From positions 13,972,776 to 14,036,775 of the forward strand of contig OZ038320.1 of assembly GCA_964035795.1 (NCBI GenBank): 64,000 bases of DNA, in the 5' to 3' direction. Source of the stretch: Pterobdella sp. o SKG-2022 (lineage: Eukaryota > Annelida > Clitellata > Hirudinida > Piscicolidae). The position numbers and the translations under genes are program-made. Below, piece by piece: positions 37,440 through 51,800 of this stretch. Position 1 is the stretch's first letter. Each line of letters begins with the position of its first letter. The notes under the pieces are model-generated. The model was not told the DNA's origin, did not search any database, and worked only from the letters and a program-made list of their open reading frames with translations.

Positions 37440-40400
37440 ATGATCTCAAAGTTAATAAAATTTTGTGTTTTCACCATTTTTCTTTTGCTACATTGCGCCG
37501 GAACTGATTCGAACAATCAAATTCCTTTGAAGGCCGGTGAGAATGAAGTTTACTGTATTATTTTCCAAAATTTGCTTGTGAATTTATAAAAGTTATTATC
37601 ATATCCAAGTTTGTCCTGCAACTGAGAAGTCATGTTTAGAAGACTCTATTGGTTTTGAAGCAATATCTTATTTACATTCTTTAATTGATGATGACAAAAA
37701 CGGTGAACTTGACAGAGAAGAAAGTGAAGAGGTGATGTTTTAATCGAAAAAATTCAAAAAAAAGATATAATATTGTGTGACTTGTTTCTATAGTTTTTTA
37801 GAGAAGATCTAAACAGAGAAAGTACCATCCAAGCATACCATCAAAATGATGACTTAATTACAGTGCTGGATTTGTGGAAATATTGGGTTCACAGTGATGG
37901 TGAGAATTTAAAAAATCTTTTTCTATTAAACTTTATATTTAAGTTTTCTAAAAAGAAACCTATTTTAAAAAATAAACTTTGGCTCTTATGATAAAAAATA
38001 TATTCACTAATTTTAAAGCTTAAAAAATATTGCATTTTCAAAAATTTTTTGTTGCTAAGCTTCAATGCACTGGATTTCATTGAGATTGCACAAATAAATG
38101 GATAATTTTATAAATTAAGAAAAAAAATTTGTTGATTTTCAGTGTATAACTGGACACTAGATGAGGTGGAATGTTGGTTGACAACTTATGTTGAGCTTCC
38201 CCAATATGTAAAGACATTTGCAGAAAATAATGTTACAGGGAGAGATATTCCCAAGTAATATTAGTCATTTCACAATACCCAGTTGATAAAATTTATGTAT
38301 ATTTATAATTTATACTGTATTTTTTTATAATATAATAATTTTTCAAAATCCAGGTTAGCTGCAAACTTGCATTCTTACTTATCAGGGATAGGTGTAAAGA
38401 GTGGTGTTCACAGACAAAAATTAAGCATTAAATCTACAGATTTAGTGCTTTTTGGTAGACCTAAAAGTGAGTAACATTGTATCTTTTATCTAGTGAAAAT
38501 AGTATTAGTAGCATAAACAGATGCGAATTTTTCGTTAAATCAAACTAAATTTGCTGAACATAAATTATAAATTGATATTCGATTTAATTTAATTCCAAGT
38601 TTCTCACCTGAGTTGTCTTTCCATTAAGACTTTTTAACAACGTCATACGTTGTTTCATATTTTTCCATTTTATAATTCAAATAAATTTAACAAAACACAT
38701 GCTTAAAACATTGACATAAAATACAATAAGGTGAGTTAGGGTTTCAATTAAAGTACTTCTTTTAAATATAACGGTATGCAATTACTCTTTATTGAATTGT
38801 ACGTAATTATCCGGATTAAACACCGTTGGACTTCTTTGAATGTTGGTCTTAATAAAAGACTCAAAAGGCCTTTAAACTGAATGTTAAAGTCTGTGAACTT
38901 CAATCGTTCTATGAAACAAAATTTTTGCAATGAAGGGAAACAAAGATGACTCGATAGTTTTCAAAACGGCAAAGCTAAAATAAAATTTAGTGTAGACCGA
39001 AATGATATTATGTTGTTCAGGAAGTTGAAATAAATTTCTTTAAATGGGATAACACTGATATGATTTAGGACTATTATTTTTACTAATAGTTGTTTTTCTA
39101 ATACTAATAATATTCAGTTTATATAAGGTAGCAATAACGTTAATGTTTTATGAATAATAAGAAGGTTGGTAATAGTCTTGATAGCAGTTGATGATATTAG
39201 TAGGAATGGTTCGCATGTGTTATCTGAAACAAATGACTTACGGTCGGTTCTTTAATTTATGAAACAACGTTTCTAACAATCAATAAATAACTTCAGTGCA
39301 ACACTTCTTTTCGCTTCTTTATGAAATTTACGATTTTTATGAAAAATAACTAATTTCTATCTCAGGTTTGCAATTAGGAATCCAAAAATTTAACTATATT
39401 ACTAGGTCTGTAAACAAAGCTTGCATTGCGTTTTATTTTCTGTATTTAGCAATTTATTTAGCATTATTAAGAATATCAAAAAAATCTTGCATATGAAGAA
39501 AGTTAGAAAATTTTTAGATATTATAAAATACATCAAAACGAGTCTGAATGTTGACGTGGTTTCGAAGGTGCCCACAACTTCAAGAAGGACATTGCCGTGG
39601 TGCTGTCTTTACTGATCGGCATTGGAGGGTGCTACTTTGCGTACAGACAACAAAAACAAGCTCATAAACAAATGCAAAAGGTATGATTATTTTATCATTA
39701 TAATTTGATATATTATTTCGATTGGAACCCATAAGGTGATGAAGGACCTCTCGTCACTTCAAACCGCTGAGGACGCTCTCACCCAGATCCAGCAGGAGTA
39801 TGTCTTAATCTATTGTATTAAATACAATAATGTTTGATGTTTTTTTGGCTACCAATAATTTTTCATTAAAATATTTTTTATTCTTCAATTCAACCAGGCT
39901 TGAAGAGGCACAGAAAGAACAGCGTATAATTGCAGACGACAAACAAAACCTCGAAAAAAAGCTTAAGGACGAGATTAAGATGGCAAAGGTGATGTTGTTA
40001 TATTTGAACCGTTATTTGTTGGGAATTCATGATCACAACACAGACGATTGATGTTACAATGAAAGCTAAATAGTATTGTATTTCATTAATCTCGCTAACA
40101 AGTAGATGTAATGTAATTTAATGGCGTATTTATAAAGCGCTTTTTCTTATAGATTAAAGCGCTTACTACAAATTTAGTGTAGCGAAAATACACTGTGGAA
40201 CAGGTGCTAACTGGCGGCCCACGCGGGATCGAGCCCAGTAACTTAAGCTAATTAGTCTAACGCTCTAGATAGGTCAATTCAAAGCCGGAGCTCTCATTCA
40301 GAAGTGTCACAAAAACCTTTTCAATCAATTTTTTCGTTATTTTATTCCATGAAATTAACTTTGTTGTATTCTTAAAAAATAATTTAATCAGACTGTAGTC

Positions 40401-43400
40401 CATTCTCATAATAAATGCTGTGAAATAAGTATTAAAAATGAATAGATTCAATTAAAAGCAGACATTAGTATAAAATAAAAGGGAATTATTTTTTTCGTGA
40501 GTTTGTTTCAAGTGAACCTGGACCAATTTAATTTGTTTCACTAAAAGTCCATTTAGCTCGATCATGGTCATTTATCTTCAGTATTCTTATTAAGGCTTTC
40601 GCCTTGAACTTTAAGTCATTTAAAGCGCGTTTCCACACCACGCTGAAATGCCATATAACTTCACCTCCAAGTCATTATATTGTGCTATCAATATTGAAAC
40701 GTAACCAGCGATGAAGAGAGCACATGGCATTCACCACAGGCCGAGGCGGAAATCCTGAAGCAGCAGAGAGGACACGGGGACACCAGCGGCGACCTCAAAG
40801 TTCTTGAAGATGAGCTCATGGCTGTAAGTGTTGTTCATGTATGTTCATATGAGTGGTTTTTGAATCCTTGTGTTGTCTGCATGAGTCGCATTATAATCAA
40901 TGTTTGGAGGCATATCATATATCAAATCTTTTTTGATTGTTATAATCTTCAGAATGAGGCAAATTTCAGACACACATTGTTTAAAAAAGAAATAAAATTA
41001 TCGATAAGCTCAATTTTAGCATAAAACATTTGTAAAGTTATTGAGATATTTTTTAAACATAAATATTAAAATCGAAACCAAGAATGCTGGTTTAAGTAAA
41101 AATTCATATTCTAACAATTTTAATAAAAGTCCTGCATTGTTCATATCTGGTTACGAAGGCTATTTCATTTCTCTATTTCATTTTTTGTTAGTTTTATAAT
41201 GGTAATTTTGTACATATTTATATTCAAAATCATTTTAAGGTTCTTAATTATTTATCTTCTACCGTTATGTTGTCATTTGCTATCATACAATTCTAATCGA
41301 CATTGATTTTATTGCATTCTTTCTGATCGGCAGTTTATAATCTTTCGTGTTTTTTATTATTCACTACTCATTCTCATTAGCATTTGCAGAAAGTATAATT
41401 AAAAAATATAACATTAGAGGTTGTTTTGCATTTAATGAAAAGGTTATCCGTTACTTGGTACAGTATACCTGTTTGACATACCTCAATGCCCATATATCGT
41501 CTAGTACGGAGTCTCCTATCATGCCATGTATGATTCAATATTATAAAGCATTTCAAATGACTAGGTGAAATTGGCATTGTACGAGGCTGAGAGGAGGCTC
41601 GAGGAGAACCAGTATGTGCCTCTATTTGAGTTGCAAATATGGCTACAAATCACCTATGAGGTTATTTAGTAAACACGATGCCATTGATTAAATTTTTTTG
41701 ATTGAGAATTAAAACATATCTATTTTATTCAAAAATCGCGTTTAAATAAAATCGACAGGTAGAACGCAAGTATTTCGAAGCCAAAAGAGAAGCTGCCCAG
41801 AACCAGTTATTGGCTGCCAAACAAATGGTTATTGACATTCATGGCAATTTGATCTTTATTAAAAGGACCACTTTTTAAAAATAGAAGGTGAACTTCATTG
41901 ACATTAAATGCTCGACGAGAAAAAGAGTCAGTGTAACATAACCAAACAGTGGGAGAAGATAAGGAGGCAGAAAAGCAAGTTTCTGGGCTCCATCCGAGTG
42001 GCTCACAACTCCTCCCTTGACGAGACCGACCAACAGATCATGCATGTCAGGTGAGTCTTCATCAACCATTCTCTGTCTTTATTGATCCCTCTTATCTGCA
42101 TCCATCTCGCTTATCTGTATATCCTTTCTTCTCTATTGTATTTTCTCTGCTATTTGTATCCAAGTAAGCAATGTGGCACTAGAATTATCCGGATAAGTCT
42201 AAGTATTGATACCGCTATCGAATAATTTTGCCGATTTTAATTGCAATTGATTATTTTTTTAATTTTTATCAAAAATCTTTTGTTACGCTGGTGAACATGG
42301 TGCATGATGATGTATGTACACTTCAATGCCTTGTGTTGTTGACCTGATATGCAAAATACATATGTTAATGAATGCATTTTTACAGATGTTTATTTTCATT
42401 GTAATTAAGAATAAAATTTTTTGCAAGCGACTGTGAAAAATAAAGAATTATTTGAAATAAACAATGTATTGTAGCTGCCGAATGAAAATCTGATTTAATG
42501 TCAATACAACTTTTAGTATCCTCAACTCAAAGTTTTGCAGTATTTTCACAATATTTCTGTTGACGAATAGTTGAGATAGAAGGTTGATGAATTAAGATAG
42601 CAGAATGGCAGCCATGTGTAAATACTGTGTTTCTGATTGAGTGCTTGTGTTATACAGATCCAATCCTTTCAGTTTGTCATGGTGTGTAACGATCACTGTA
42701 TACTTTTTTCAACACTTTCGATATTAAACTTGTTGCTTCAGAACGATTTTGGACAGTGTGAAGACCGAGTTGCAGGAAAGGACAACAAGATGGCAGGAGA
42801 TTGAGAAGCTGTGTCACTTCTCCATCACCAACAACCCGGGCATTGAGATGCTCATGAACACTCTCAAGGCTGGTCAGTGCATACTTTGTCTGTCGCGGGT
42901 GTTTAAATATCAGGATTTGACAAGCTTTAAATTAAATATAATTTTGTATTACAGTTTATAGTTTCATGTCATTTGAAACGTTTGCATTAATTCATAGCGT
43001 ATTTTTAAACCACTTCTTGTTGATGGCTTTGTTATAACTGTAATCTGGTGACACTGCAGATAAACTACAGAGTATTTCCAGGGTTAACTTCACTCTTGAA
43101 GACGCCAACGATAGTCAGTTACTAATACTTTGTTCAAGTTAATGATGCTCATTCTAGTTAGCGTTCATTTTGATAAGATTCCGAAATTACTGATCAATTC
43201 AGATATTTTTTAAAGTAATATAATAATAATTAAAATTGAATCTTGTGTTCAATTGCTTTTATGCTGATGCTTATACAATTTCGCATTTGTTAATCAAAAT
43301 ATTTTGAGACATTTTTTATTAATTAAGAAACTACATAGTATTAAAGTATCATAATACTGAATAGAATGTGAATGAATGAGACTCAGCCACTTAGTGCATT

Positions 43401-43820
43401 GACGAGTTATATGATTAATGTTTAAATCACTCATGTAAATATCAACATTTTGCATGGTTGACACATGACAGACAAACTGCGTAAGATCAGCACAGTGAGT
43501 AACGTGAGCAACTTGAGCAGTGTCAGTAGCACTTACAAAAAGTTCAACTCGAATGACACCCTCGATTCCCATAATTCACTGCCTACAGATTTCAGGAACA
43601 GGTTCAATATTATGCTTACATCGCCCACTCTGGATATTACATAAAATATAAAAGGAAATGTTCCTATAAAAGTGAGAAAATCTTTAATAGAATAAGTTTG
43701 ATTGAACAATGAATTGGTAACAGGTTACCCGAGAGACCAACAACGCCCTCATCCTCTTCCTCCTCCTCTTCAATGGTGAAGAGCAGAAGCTCGACTGAGG
43801 GACTGAGGTCTCTGAAGTAG
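37440..43820 (+). CDS. STIM1: STIM, ER calcium sensor for store-operated calcium entry
   Basis: Sixteen in-phase exons, 525 aa: 37440-37536, 37610-37731, 37794-37899, 38143-38254, 38354-38466, 39568-39680, 39736-39797, 39898-39988, 40740-40823, 41565-41660, 41759-41827, 41950-42050, 42742-42872, 43060-43113, 43472-43601, 43724-43820. It is a single-pass ER membrane protein that senses luminal Ca2+ and activates Orai channels. Parts in order: signal peptide ([14 protein letters not shown]); two luminal Cys (C34, C41); EF-hand loop DDDKNGELDREE (59-70); SAM domain (about 109-180, YNWTLDEVECWLTTYVELPQ); TM segment (DIAVVLSLLIGIGGCYFAY, about 191-209); coiled coil 1; the CAD/SOAR core with LQIWLQITYEVERKYFEAK, KIRRQKSKFLGSIRVAHNSS and TTRWQEIEKLCHF. 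The C-terminal tail is short and Ser-rich, ending KSRSSTEGLRSLK without a strong vertebrate-type polybasic run. A SINE sits in the intron after 39988. Vertebrates have STIM1 and STIM2; this looks like the single invertebrate form. Confidence 0.96.
40108..40270 (-). mobile_element. tRNA-derived SINE, copy B
   Basis: Same body as copy A: GCGCTTTTTCTTATAGATTA, AAGCGCTTACTACAAATT and GGCGGCCCACGCGGGATCGA (B box on the minus strand). The tRNA-like head is truncated or diverged at the 40260 side. It lies in a STIM intron, antisense to the gene. Confidence 0.8.
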
Positions 43821-44643
43821 GAGCACATGAGCCATCTCATGATATCAACTATATTGTTATATTGGTTCTATAACACTTAATCATATTACTAATTGTCTTG
43901 AAAAGTAATATATCTTTATTTGATACAAATTCATTTTTACAAATCGTCTCATTAGTTTTCTCATTGTCAGTGAATTTTAGCTTTTTTCCAGTTTTTAGAA
44001 TTTTAAATTATTTTCTCATGTTACGCGCATGTGTTGAAAGAGTGATGATGCATACTAAGGTTTACGAACATTTTTATAATCGTGTGCTCAAAATTACTAA
44101 GTGAAATTTGACCAACAACAAGTGGTATTAATGAACTTTCCACCTTTCATTTCTATAGCACTTATATTTCAAATGATTTTTGTTTTCCTCGTTCAAAATT
44201 CCAATTTTTTATTTCAAACGATTATATTTATTTCATTTTTTCAAAAGTACATTATGGCAACTACAAATGAACTTGGCAGGTACAAGAGATGATTTCATAT
44301 TGTTTTGTGCAAAAATATGTCGTACTGATTCAATTAATGTTATCCACTTACATTTATTTATTAAAATGTCGTTTTATAACACCAATCGTCTTCCATCTTG
44401 GTTTCATCTTTTTTTGGATTAGAGATTTAATTTAGTTCAACATTCACATATTAAGTATATGTAAACTTGATTTTTAGTAAATAATGTAATTTTTAAACAC
44501 CAAAGGTCCTAAACCTCAACTTGCTCGCAATAAATGACTAAGCTGACGTTTGAAATGACGCTCTATCATTTAAATGTCGATTTATTTTGAATTAAACCAA
44601 AATTCACGTTTTGTTATTGAAGATCATGATTTCAATCAATTGT

Positions 44644-44790
44644 TGGTCCTTATAGCTCAGCTGATAGATCATTACAATAGTTATATGAAGTTACCGGTTT
44701 TGATTCCTTGTTAAGCGCCTGTTCCGCAGTGTTTTTCCGCTACATTGAACTTGTAGCAAGCGCTTTGAACTCTAAAAAAGGCTTTGCACA
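44644..44790 (+). mobile_element. tRNA-derived SINE, copy C (plus orientation)
   Basis: It begins GGTCCTTATAGCTCAGCTGA (A box), then GTTACCGGTTTTGATTCC (B-box position), AAGCGCCTGTTCCGCAGTGT, TTCCGCTACATTGAACTTGT and AGCAAGCGCTTTGAACTC. The order is the same as in the minus-strand copies A, B and D, but it is the most diverged of the four. Confidence 0.75.
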
Positions 44791-46214
44791 AAATATCAAT
44801 TGAAATCTATGGTGAAAAAGCACAAAAAGCTATTAAATATTGCTGTTTGATAAATTTATGCTATATAAAATAGACTAATTAAATTAAATAGTTATTTCCG
44901 AATTGCAGCTTTGATTATTTGTCGTCAACTTAACGACTTTGAATGCTCAATGATGAAGGTTTCAAATAAGTTCACAACGAGCTTAAGTATTCTCTGCGTT
45001 TGACTTTCAGATCTCCTAGTTATAGACAAGTTTCAAAATACGATAACTAATATCGACGTTAATGATTATTGATATTGCTTAAAAGTACATTGAGATATCT
45101 CTAAAAAGTTATAAATAATATTTATTGCTAAAAAAGAATATTATCCAAGCAACATATAAATATATAAAAACATAAACCAGTTGCTTTTATCTGAAAAAAT
45201 TCATTAGGAGTATCGATACATGAATTGAAAGGAAACTATTAATTACAAGCGTCAAGAAGGTTTGTTTCAACACTTCGTCGAAACAGCTGTTGCGAGTTCA
45301 TGATATACAACGTTGCAGTGGAAACTCTCATCAATTTTCATTTTTCAACTTCAAGTTCAATAAACATCGAAAAGGATAATATTTTACCATCTTAAACATA
45401 AAAAAATAGAAAACTATAATAGGGCACTTGGTTAAATTTAACTGCACAACTCAAGTTTATAGACCTATTAATAAACCATTATTTTGAGTTTTTGATAATT
45501 TTGAACAGAATTAAACATAAGAAGCTAATTGATAGCAATAAGAAGTAATTGCATGAAGAGTTTAAGATACACACAATATGCATCCGGCTCACAACGCTAA
45601 TAAAACATTTCAGGAACTTACGCCAATCTCTTCGTGGTTCGCAGTGTATAAGATTGCAAGTTTCTTGTTTTAAAGAATATTTTTCAAGTGAGATTTAGAA
45701 ACAAAGTTTTGAAACTTTAAAAAGTTTGATGAAATAGTTATTCAATTGAAAGGCTTACTAATCATTTTTATTGTTGTTTTGTGGTGATGGAGGGAGGAAG
45801 AAGCTTTCTCAATTCAAAAAAAGGCCTTTTGAAGATCGCCCAAGCGGTTTTACTTTATTTTTGAATAATTTATATAGTTTATAGGATGTTGAAACAGTTC
45901 CGTGTAACTGTCGAAGCAGGCGTCGAGTGCCTTTGATACGAGATTAAACATGGAATCCAAAGCTTGCCCGCCTTCTTAAAAAAATCTCTTCATTAAAACA
46001 ATTATTATTTAAAATGAATACATTAAAACTCCCAAAAGTGATATATAAATTAATTAAAGCTTAATTTTGATGTCTGAGTTTTTTTTACATTTACAACGTC
46101 TTTCAAAATATTTTTGAAAATTATATTAATATTATTGAAGTAAATTGAATAGTATTATAAGTAAAATTTGTAACTATAACATAAAGTTTTAAAAATTTGC
46201 TAAGTAAGCTCATA

Positions 46215-46262
46215 GGTAAAACAAAGCCTCAGTCAGTGGATTCGAATCCCTGGCTGGCTGAA
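46215..46262. other. tRNA-like fragment (T-arm/B-box-like)
   Basis: The segment GTAAGCTCATAGG...CAGTGGATTCGAATCCCTGG contains a perfect GGATTCGAATCC T-arm with B-box character and a possible A-box remnant. No acceptor stem can be closed, so it is at best a tRNA pseudogene or a SINE head. It lies about 50 bp upstream of a coding exon. Confidence 0.3.
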
Positions 46263-46315
46263 AAATTTGGGTCACAGCTTTGAACGTTTAAAAACTGACA
46301 ATTAAACTTTTCTAG

Positions 46316-48526
46316 ATCGCCACACTCATCTCCTTCATCATATCGTGCTGCATCGTGTACTATGGCATTGGCTGGATTGTCTTTTCTACCTTGACGGCCT
46401 TCATCGTTGCCTTCCTATTTTTCTTCTTATATTTCTCCAGCAACTTTCCACCGATCTTCATCAGATACAAAATCGTGAGTCATATAATGTCAGTTTTCAT
46501 TTCAATAAGTAATTCGTTTTTAAACTATATCGTCTTTTTTTTCATTTCTTGAAGTAAAGCATAGGACACTTGAAAAATAATGAATTCTACGTGAGAGGTT
46601 TGCTATCTTTTCCTCTCGAACTCAAATGCTTGAGTATTACTTTTTGTAGATAAAGTTGGATCTTGAGATCTTTTCTCATTCTTCGATTTTTTTATTTGTA
46701 TGTATATTCCAACCACACAAGTGGTAATATTACGAGTCTCATATCAGCCTCAAAACTATTTTTTATCTTTATTTAGTTGTAATGATTTTCTTCAATGACC
46801 TATTAAAGTTTTGTAAACATTCATCTATACGTCATCAAACGTCATACTAACAGGAACTTTTCTGTTTGAGTCTTATGACAGTCTTTCTGTTCATAGCTGC
46901 TATAAATGCCTTTGTGTGGACAAGTCATTTTTACCATAACAACAGAAACACGTCTATTGTTCTGGGAGTAAGTTCATTTTGTTAGATTAACAATAAAAGT
47001 GAATGTGACAATAGAATAAATTGTTTATGAGTTTATGTCGAGTGAACACTCAACAAATAATAAATATAATAAAATAAACTTGAATGGAATTGTAAAAATT
47101 TATTTCTTAAAAGTTTCTGATAAGATTTTTTTTATTAAAATTAGAATTTCAAACTATTAAATAATTTAAAATTTATGATGTGTTTTTTGACGTCACTCAC
47201 TGTCATCACTTGTGGTGGCATCGTTTTACTTGTGAAGTTGTCCTATTTGTAATATCAATCATCATCTTCATTCGAAATATCATCTTGTGAAACTAATGAT
47301 TATTTTCATCATTTGGCAACTAAATATTAAATTTTAAAACTTCAAAAACAAATTTAAAATTCTTAATGTAAATATTTGGCAACATTATCATTTTTAATTG
47401 ATTTCTGCGCTCAATAATCAAAACCTTATCTTTTGTTTTTGTTATTTTGTGATCGTCAATCTTTTAAGCACCTTCTCAGTCCTCGTTACAAACATTTAAA
47501 AGGTGCATCAAATATATAAACTTGGAAAGAATAGACAAAAATTTATTGGCAATTGTATCAACAACAACAGAAAGATTCATTGACAATAGTTTTGTCATAT
47601 AAAATATTCCTTTAAATATTTTATATGAATATCAGGGGTTTCCAATGGTACAGTAAGTCCTCAAAAACCCGGACGCACCCGTACCTGGTATGTCCGAATT
47701 TTAAAATATCCGCAGAGTGAAGGTTTTTAAAATGAACATACCGATGACAGTGCACTTACGAAATTATTCTTTTTATTGAGCTTTAGCTCAAGCATATCAC
47801 AGTGCTCTGCTGCTTCCTCAGTTTTGGCTTCTTTTTGGTAAGTTCATCTTGATGCGAATAATGTTCATAATTTCCTGTCTAGCACATAAACTTCGTGTTC
47901 CAAGTTGCAAATTTCATTAATTTACCAATAAAAAGTTTTTTCATCAATTTTCCATTTGTATCACTGTTTATTGTGTTATTTTTGGATTCATCAACTGTTT
48001 CGATATCCGTGCAGTGATGAGCTACAGAAGGATTTTCATCTACATCCATTCATTCAACTAAAGAATTTTGATTTATTATTGAATATATTTATTCCGTTTT
48101 GGAATTTCTTGTTTAAGTTTTATATGCTATGGTTTTTTCATAATCTTTTTTTTTCTTGGCAAAAATGGGTTCTTTTAATCACTTTAAATTCTGTTATTGC
48201 TTCAAGACTTCAGTTTTTGCCACGCATTCTCCAAACTCGATGTTGTCACTAATCATCATACTCTCCAAAAAATTTTTGAAACCCCGTCGGAAAAATTTTT
48301 TCGGATTATTTTAGGTTTTCGGAATTTTGTGGGTCTACTGTACTTGATAACTTAAGATACGTAAAGTTCAGTACAATTTTGTCATATTTATTGTTAGTAC
48401 TCAAAATAATTGACGCATCTTCCATTAAAGGTGTTTTGCCTTCTTTCATTTGTGGCATATTTGGTTGAGACAATAATTGAGACAAACCTTCTTCTCAAGT
48501 CGAACAACAGCAACGACAACATTTGA
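46316..48526 (+). CDS. Small multi-span membrane protein (possibly MARVEL/plasmolipin type), N-terminus missing
   Basis: Four exons, each a whole number of codons with phase-0 joins: 46316-46474, 46854-46967, 47787-47837, 48431-48526 (stop included). The product is almost entirely hydrophobic. The first exon encodes two membrane segments, IATLISFIISCCIVYY and GWIVFSTLTAFIVAFLFFFL. The second encodes LFCLSLMTVFLFIAAINAFV. The last two join to form ITVLCCFLSFGFFL and VFCLLSFVAYLV, followed by a short polar tail (TNLLLKSNNSNDNI). Four predicted TM segments, a short polar C-terminus and the GW before TM2 are reminiscent of MARVEL-domain proteins, but there is no diagnostic motif, so the family call is tentative. 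The start exon was not found. An alternative acceptor 6 bp downstream in the third exon is also in phase. Confidence 0.5.
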
Positions 48527-48862
48527 GACAACACCACAATCACCTCTGCACTTATAACTATTAGGAAAGGACTGAAGATCATTTATTTCAAGCTATAAAG
48601 ATTAATTAGATTTTAAATTGTAAAATCTCTTTCAAATGATTTTAAATATTATTATCACTCCTATAAGACGACTTATTTTTTATGGGTTTATATTTATAGG
48701 AATTCTCAAAAATTAACTTTTTGCTTGCGTCATGTTTAAACTTTTTTTACTTTTCATTTCATTGAATAAAAATCGATTTAAAAGAGTGTTTTTACTTAAA
48801 TTTAATTAAATTGAGAATTTGTATCAAATGTTGCTTGGTTCGTCTTATAAAGCTTTTAAAAA

Positions 48863-51800
48863 ATGAGAATCAGTAGAGAAAAGAAAAATAACAAAAAACA
48901 AGAGTATCCAAAAAGAAAAATCTTGAAGAAGAAAAAAATAGATCTAATAAACACTAAGAACAGCAATGTTGGATTGAATGCAGACGTTCCAGGTGAAAGT
49001 GGTGCCGATAATTTTTCAGAAAAGAGAAAGAATAAAAGCACTCAAACACAAAACAATTTTAAAAACGTATTCAAAAACAAAACAACAATTTTAGAAGTAA
49101 TGAAGTCGAAAAATTAACTGATAACAACGACGGTGAAGTAACGAAACGTAGTGGAGATATTGATAAATTCACAAAAAACAAACGATTCTTATGCAACTAC
49201 ACTGACGTTTTATCAGACAGGCATGCGGCAGACACACTGCACCGGTTGCAGGGCAAATCTCTGGTGCTTCTGAGGTTCTATGCAGATTGGTTAGTAAGCA
49301 CTGTCAAATGTTATCAAAAAATATTATAAATTAAAATTTATTGCTCGAAACCAACGGTTTCATTTGAAACTTTGAGTTATAAATGCATAAAAATATCACT
49401 TTCTTTTCAAAAACAATCGAAACTGATGAAAAGCATTTATAAGGCATGCGACAAGTATTTATTACTTTTGAACAAATTTGGACGCAAAGAATAAAAGATT
49501 CAAATAGTTTCATTTCAGCGGATTAAACCCACCATATCACCACTCAATGGTGAAGGCAGCTTTCTTCAAGGTTGTCGTCTGCTACTCCCAAGTGGCTTTC
49601 GTCGATGTCAACGTTGAACTATGTCAGGTAGCAAATATTTCTTACTTTTCTAGCCAAAACTATACTACTACTATTGTTGGTATTTTGTTAACACTAATCG
49701 ATACTTAGAACACAAGCGAGTTTTACAGTGATTTGTCTACCCTCGTTTACATTCCTGGTCGGAGGGGAGTCAAGATTGTCATACTGTGGAAGCAATGCTC
49801 AAGTTCTCAAAGACCACGTTGAGAAGTTTCTATGCGGGGTTGCTGTCCAGGTTTCGCTTCTTATTATTGAAGTTTTCATATTGATATGAAAAAAACTGAT
49901 AGCCTTCATACATTCAAAAAATGTTGCATTTTATCATTTAAAAACGACAATTCTTCACTTCCTCTTTGTCAATAAATTATTTTTCACTTTGAATACTCTC
50001 AATTTAAAATGACATATATTTAACCAAAGTTTTAATAACACATGGTAATGGTAACTTGCATAGATGGGTAGGAGACTGTCGAGTGAGATAGACAAGACGA
50101 GATGTTGTGGTCTCAATATGAGTGATGGTTCGTGCCTCTTTCACATCCTCATAATAAGCTTAGTTTTAAAAACAAACTCACTCTAAACAAAGAAGGAAAA
50201 ATGAAAAAAGGGCAGGTTTTGTCCAACATTGGACCACAGGTTCATGAATTTGTAGATCCAACAACTTTCATTAAATAGTTTTAAAAAATACAACGGAATA
50301 TACAATTTTTCAAAGTACAGAAGCTACAATAAATGAATAAAACGTTTGATACAATGAACCTTTTCATTTAAAAAAAAAGTACTTTTATTCATAAAGATCA
50401 TTAAATTGTCTTCCCATCAAGATACTTCTCACGATAGTCTTCTGCCACAAAGTCACTAAATGATTTTTATGGTTCAAAGTATTCTTCATGATTTTTATCT
50501 GTTTTCAAGATTTGTTAAAGGAGTACGAACATATCATCCCACACTTTAGTGGTCTTTCAGACTCAAGTATTCTCAAGTTTATAAACACTACAGTGCTGAT
50601 GATATACATCAATCGCATAGAAACAAAAGTTCATCAACACTTTCCAAAGAATTGTGTAGCAAAAACTCATTATGAATGAGTAAAAACTTCATAAAGTTCT
50701 CACTTACGTTAGCCTAACGAATCAACCTTTAATAAGTCAAAATCATTGAAATTTCTTCTTTTTAAATTTTTTATAATTAAAAATCATTTCAAATTTATTT
50801 TAATGGCGTTTTTATTGTGATGGCCAATTTGCATTTTCTTCACTTCACTTCAAACTGTCCCAAGACCCAACTTTTGTATTGCTATTTTACTTCCACTTGT
50901 ACAGGGCAGACAGAAAAATATTTTATAAACTTCAAATTCTTATAGACTACGTGGCAATATATAATTAGAACCGATCATGTTTGATGTTCATCAAACTGTC
51001 TTTTTTACAAGTGGTCATATAACAATTAAAATGCCTTTTAAAATTCATAAAGATTGTGGACCGAAACTCGTTTCCCTGTATTACAACGTCAAACACAAGT
51101 TGGATTTCGAGCTGATCAAGTCCACCAAGGCACACGACCTTTACCAGTGATTGTGTTATATTTCTATAAGTTCTTAGCATCACTACTAGATAACACTATC
51201 TATTAATATTTAGCTTGTAATAAAAATTTTAAGCTTCGAAAAAAGGTCTTGAATATTATTTTTTAGGATAAGGTTGAACTTATTAAAAACTATGGTTCTT
51301 ATAAACTAATGTATATAAAAACTGTTTTTTGAATTTAATGCTAAAGAATCTAATTTTAGAACACTAATATTATGAACTCGATAAGGAGTGAGAGAAAATC
51401 TATAGCTTCTAAGAAATTATTTAACAACTGATTGTTCTTAGTTTATAAAGATAGCTTAAAACTTCAATCATTGAATGTATGAAATATACTTGTGGTGGGA
51501 TGAATGACTATTTTCTGAGTACCATTTCTAAGTGTTTCTTGCAGAATTTTTATTTTCGAGATAATTTAACGTTTATCTGTTTTAGCTATGAACTCAATGG
51601 TTATCAGCATACATATATATACTTTGACAGTATTTTTATCAATTCATAGATACTTTATCAATGTGCTTATCTATTTATTGAGAACACTTGAAGTGTGTTT
51701 ACTTTGATATCTCATAGGTTTTCTCGCGAAGACTTGATTGGTGGAAGAAAGAAGGAGTTGACACACGGCATTCAGATTCTTGCAACAAACTCAACGTAAG

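Larger units (their letters stand above)
43821..46315. other. STIM downstream region and unresolved 5' part of the next gene
   Basis: Apart from SINE copy C (44644-44790) and a tRNA-like fragment (46215-46262), I recognise nothing. The first exon(s) of the four-TM gene that starts to be readable at 46316 must lie here, but no convincing ATG-to-donor exon in phase 0 was found. Confidence 0.45.

Noticed and set aside
46215..46262. Possible tRNA gene
   Set aside because: Only the T-arm/B-box is convincing; acceptor and anticodon stems do not form, so it is not called as a tRNA.
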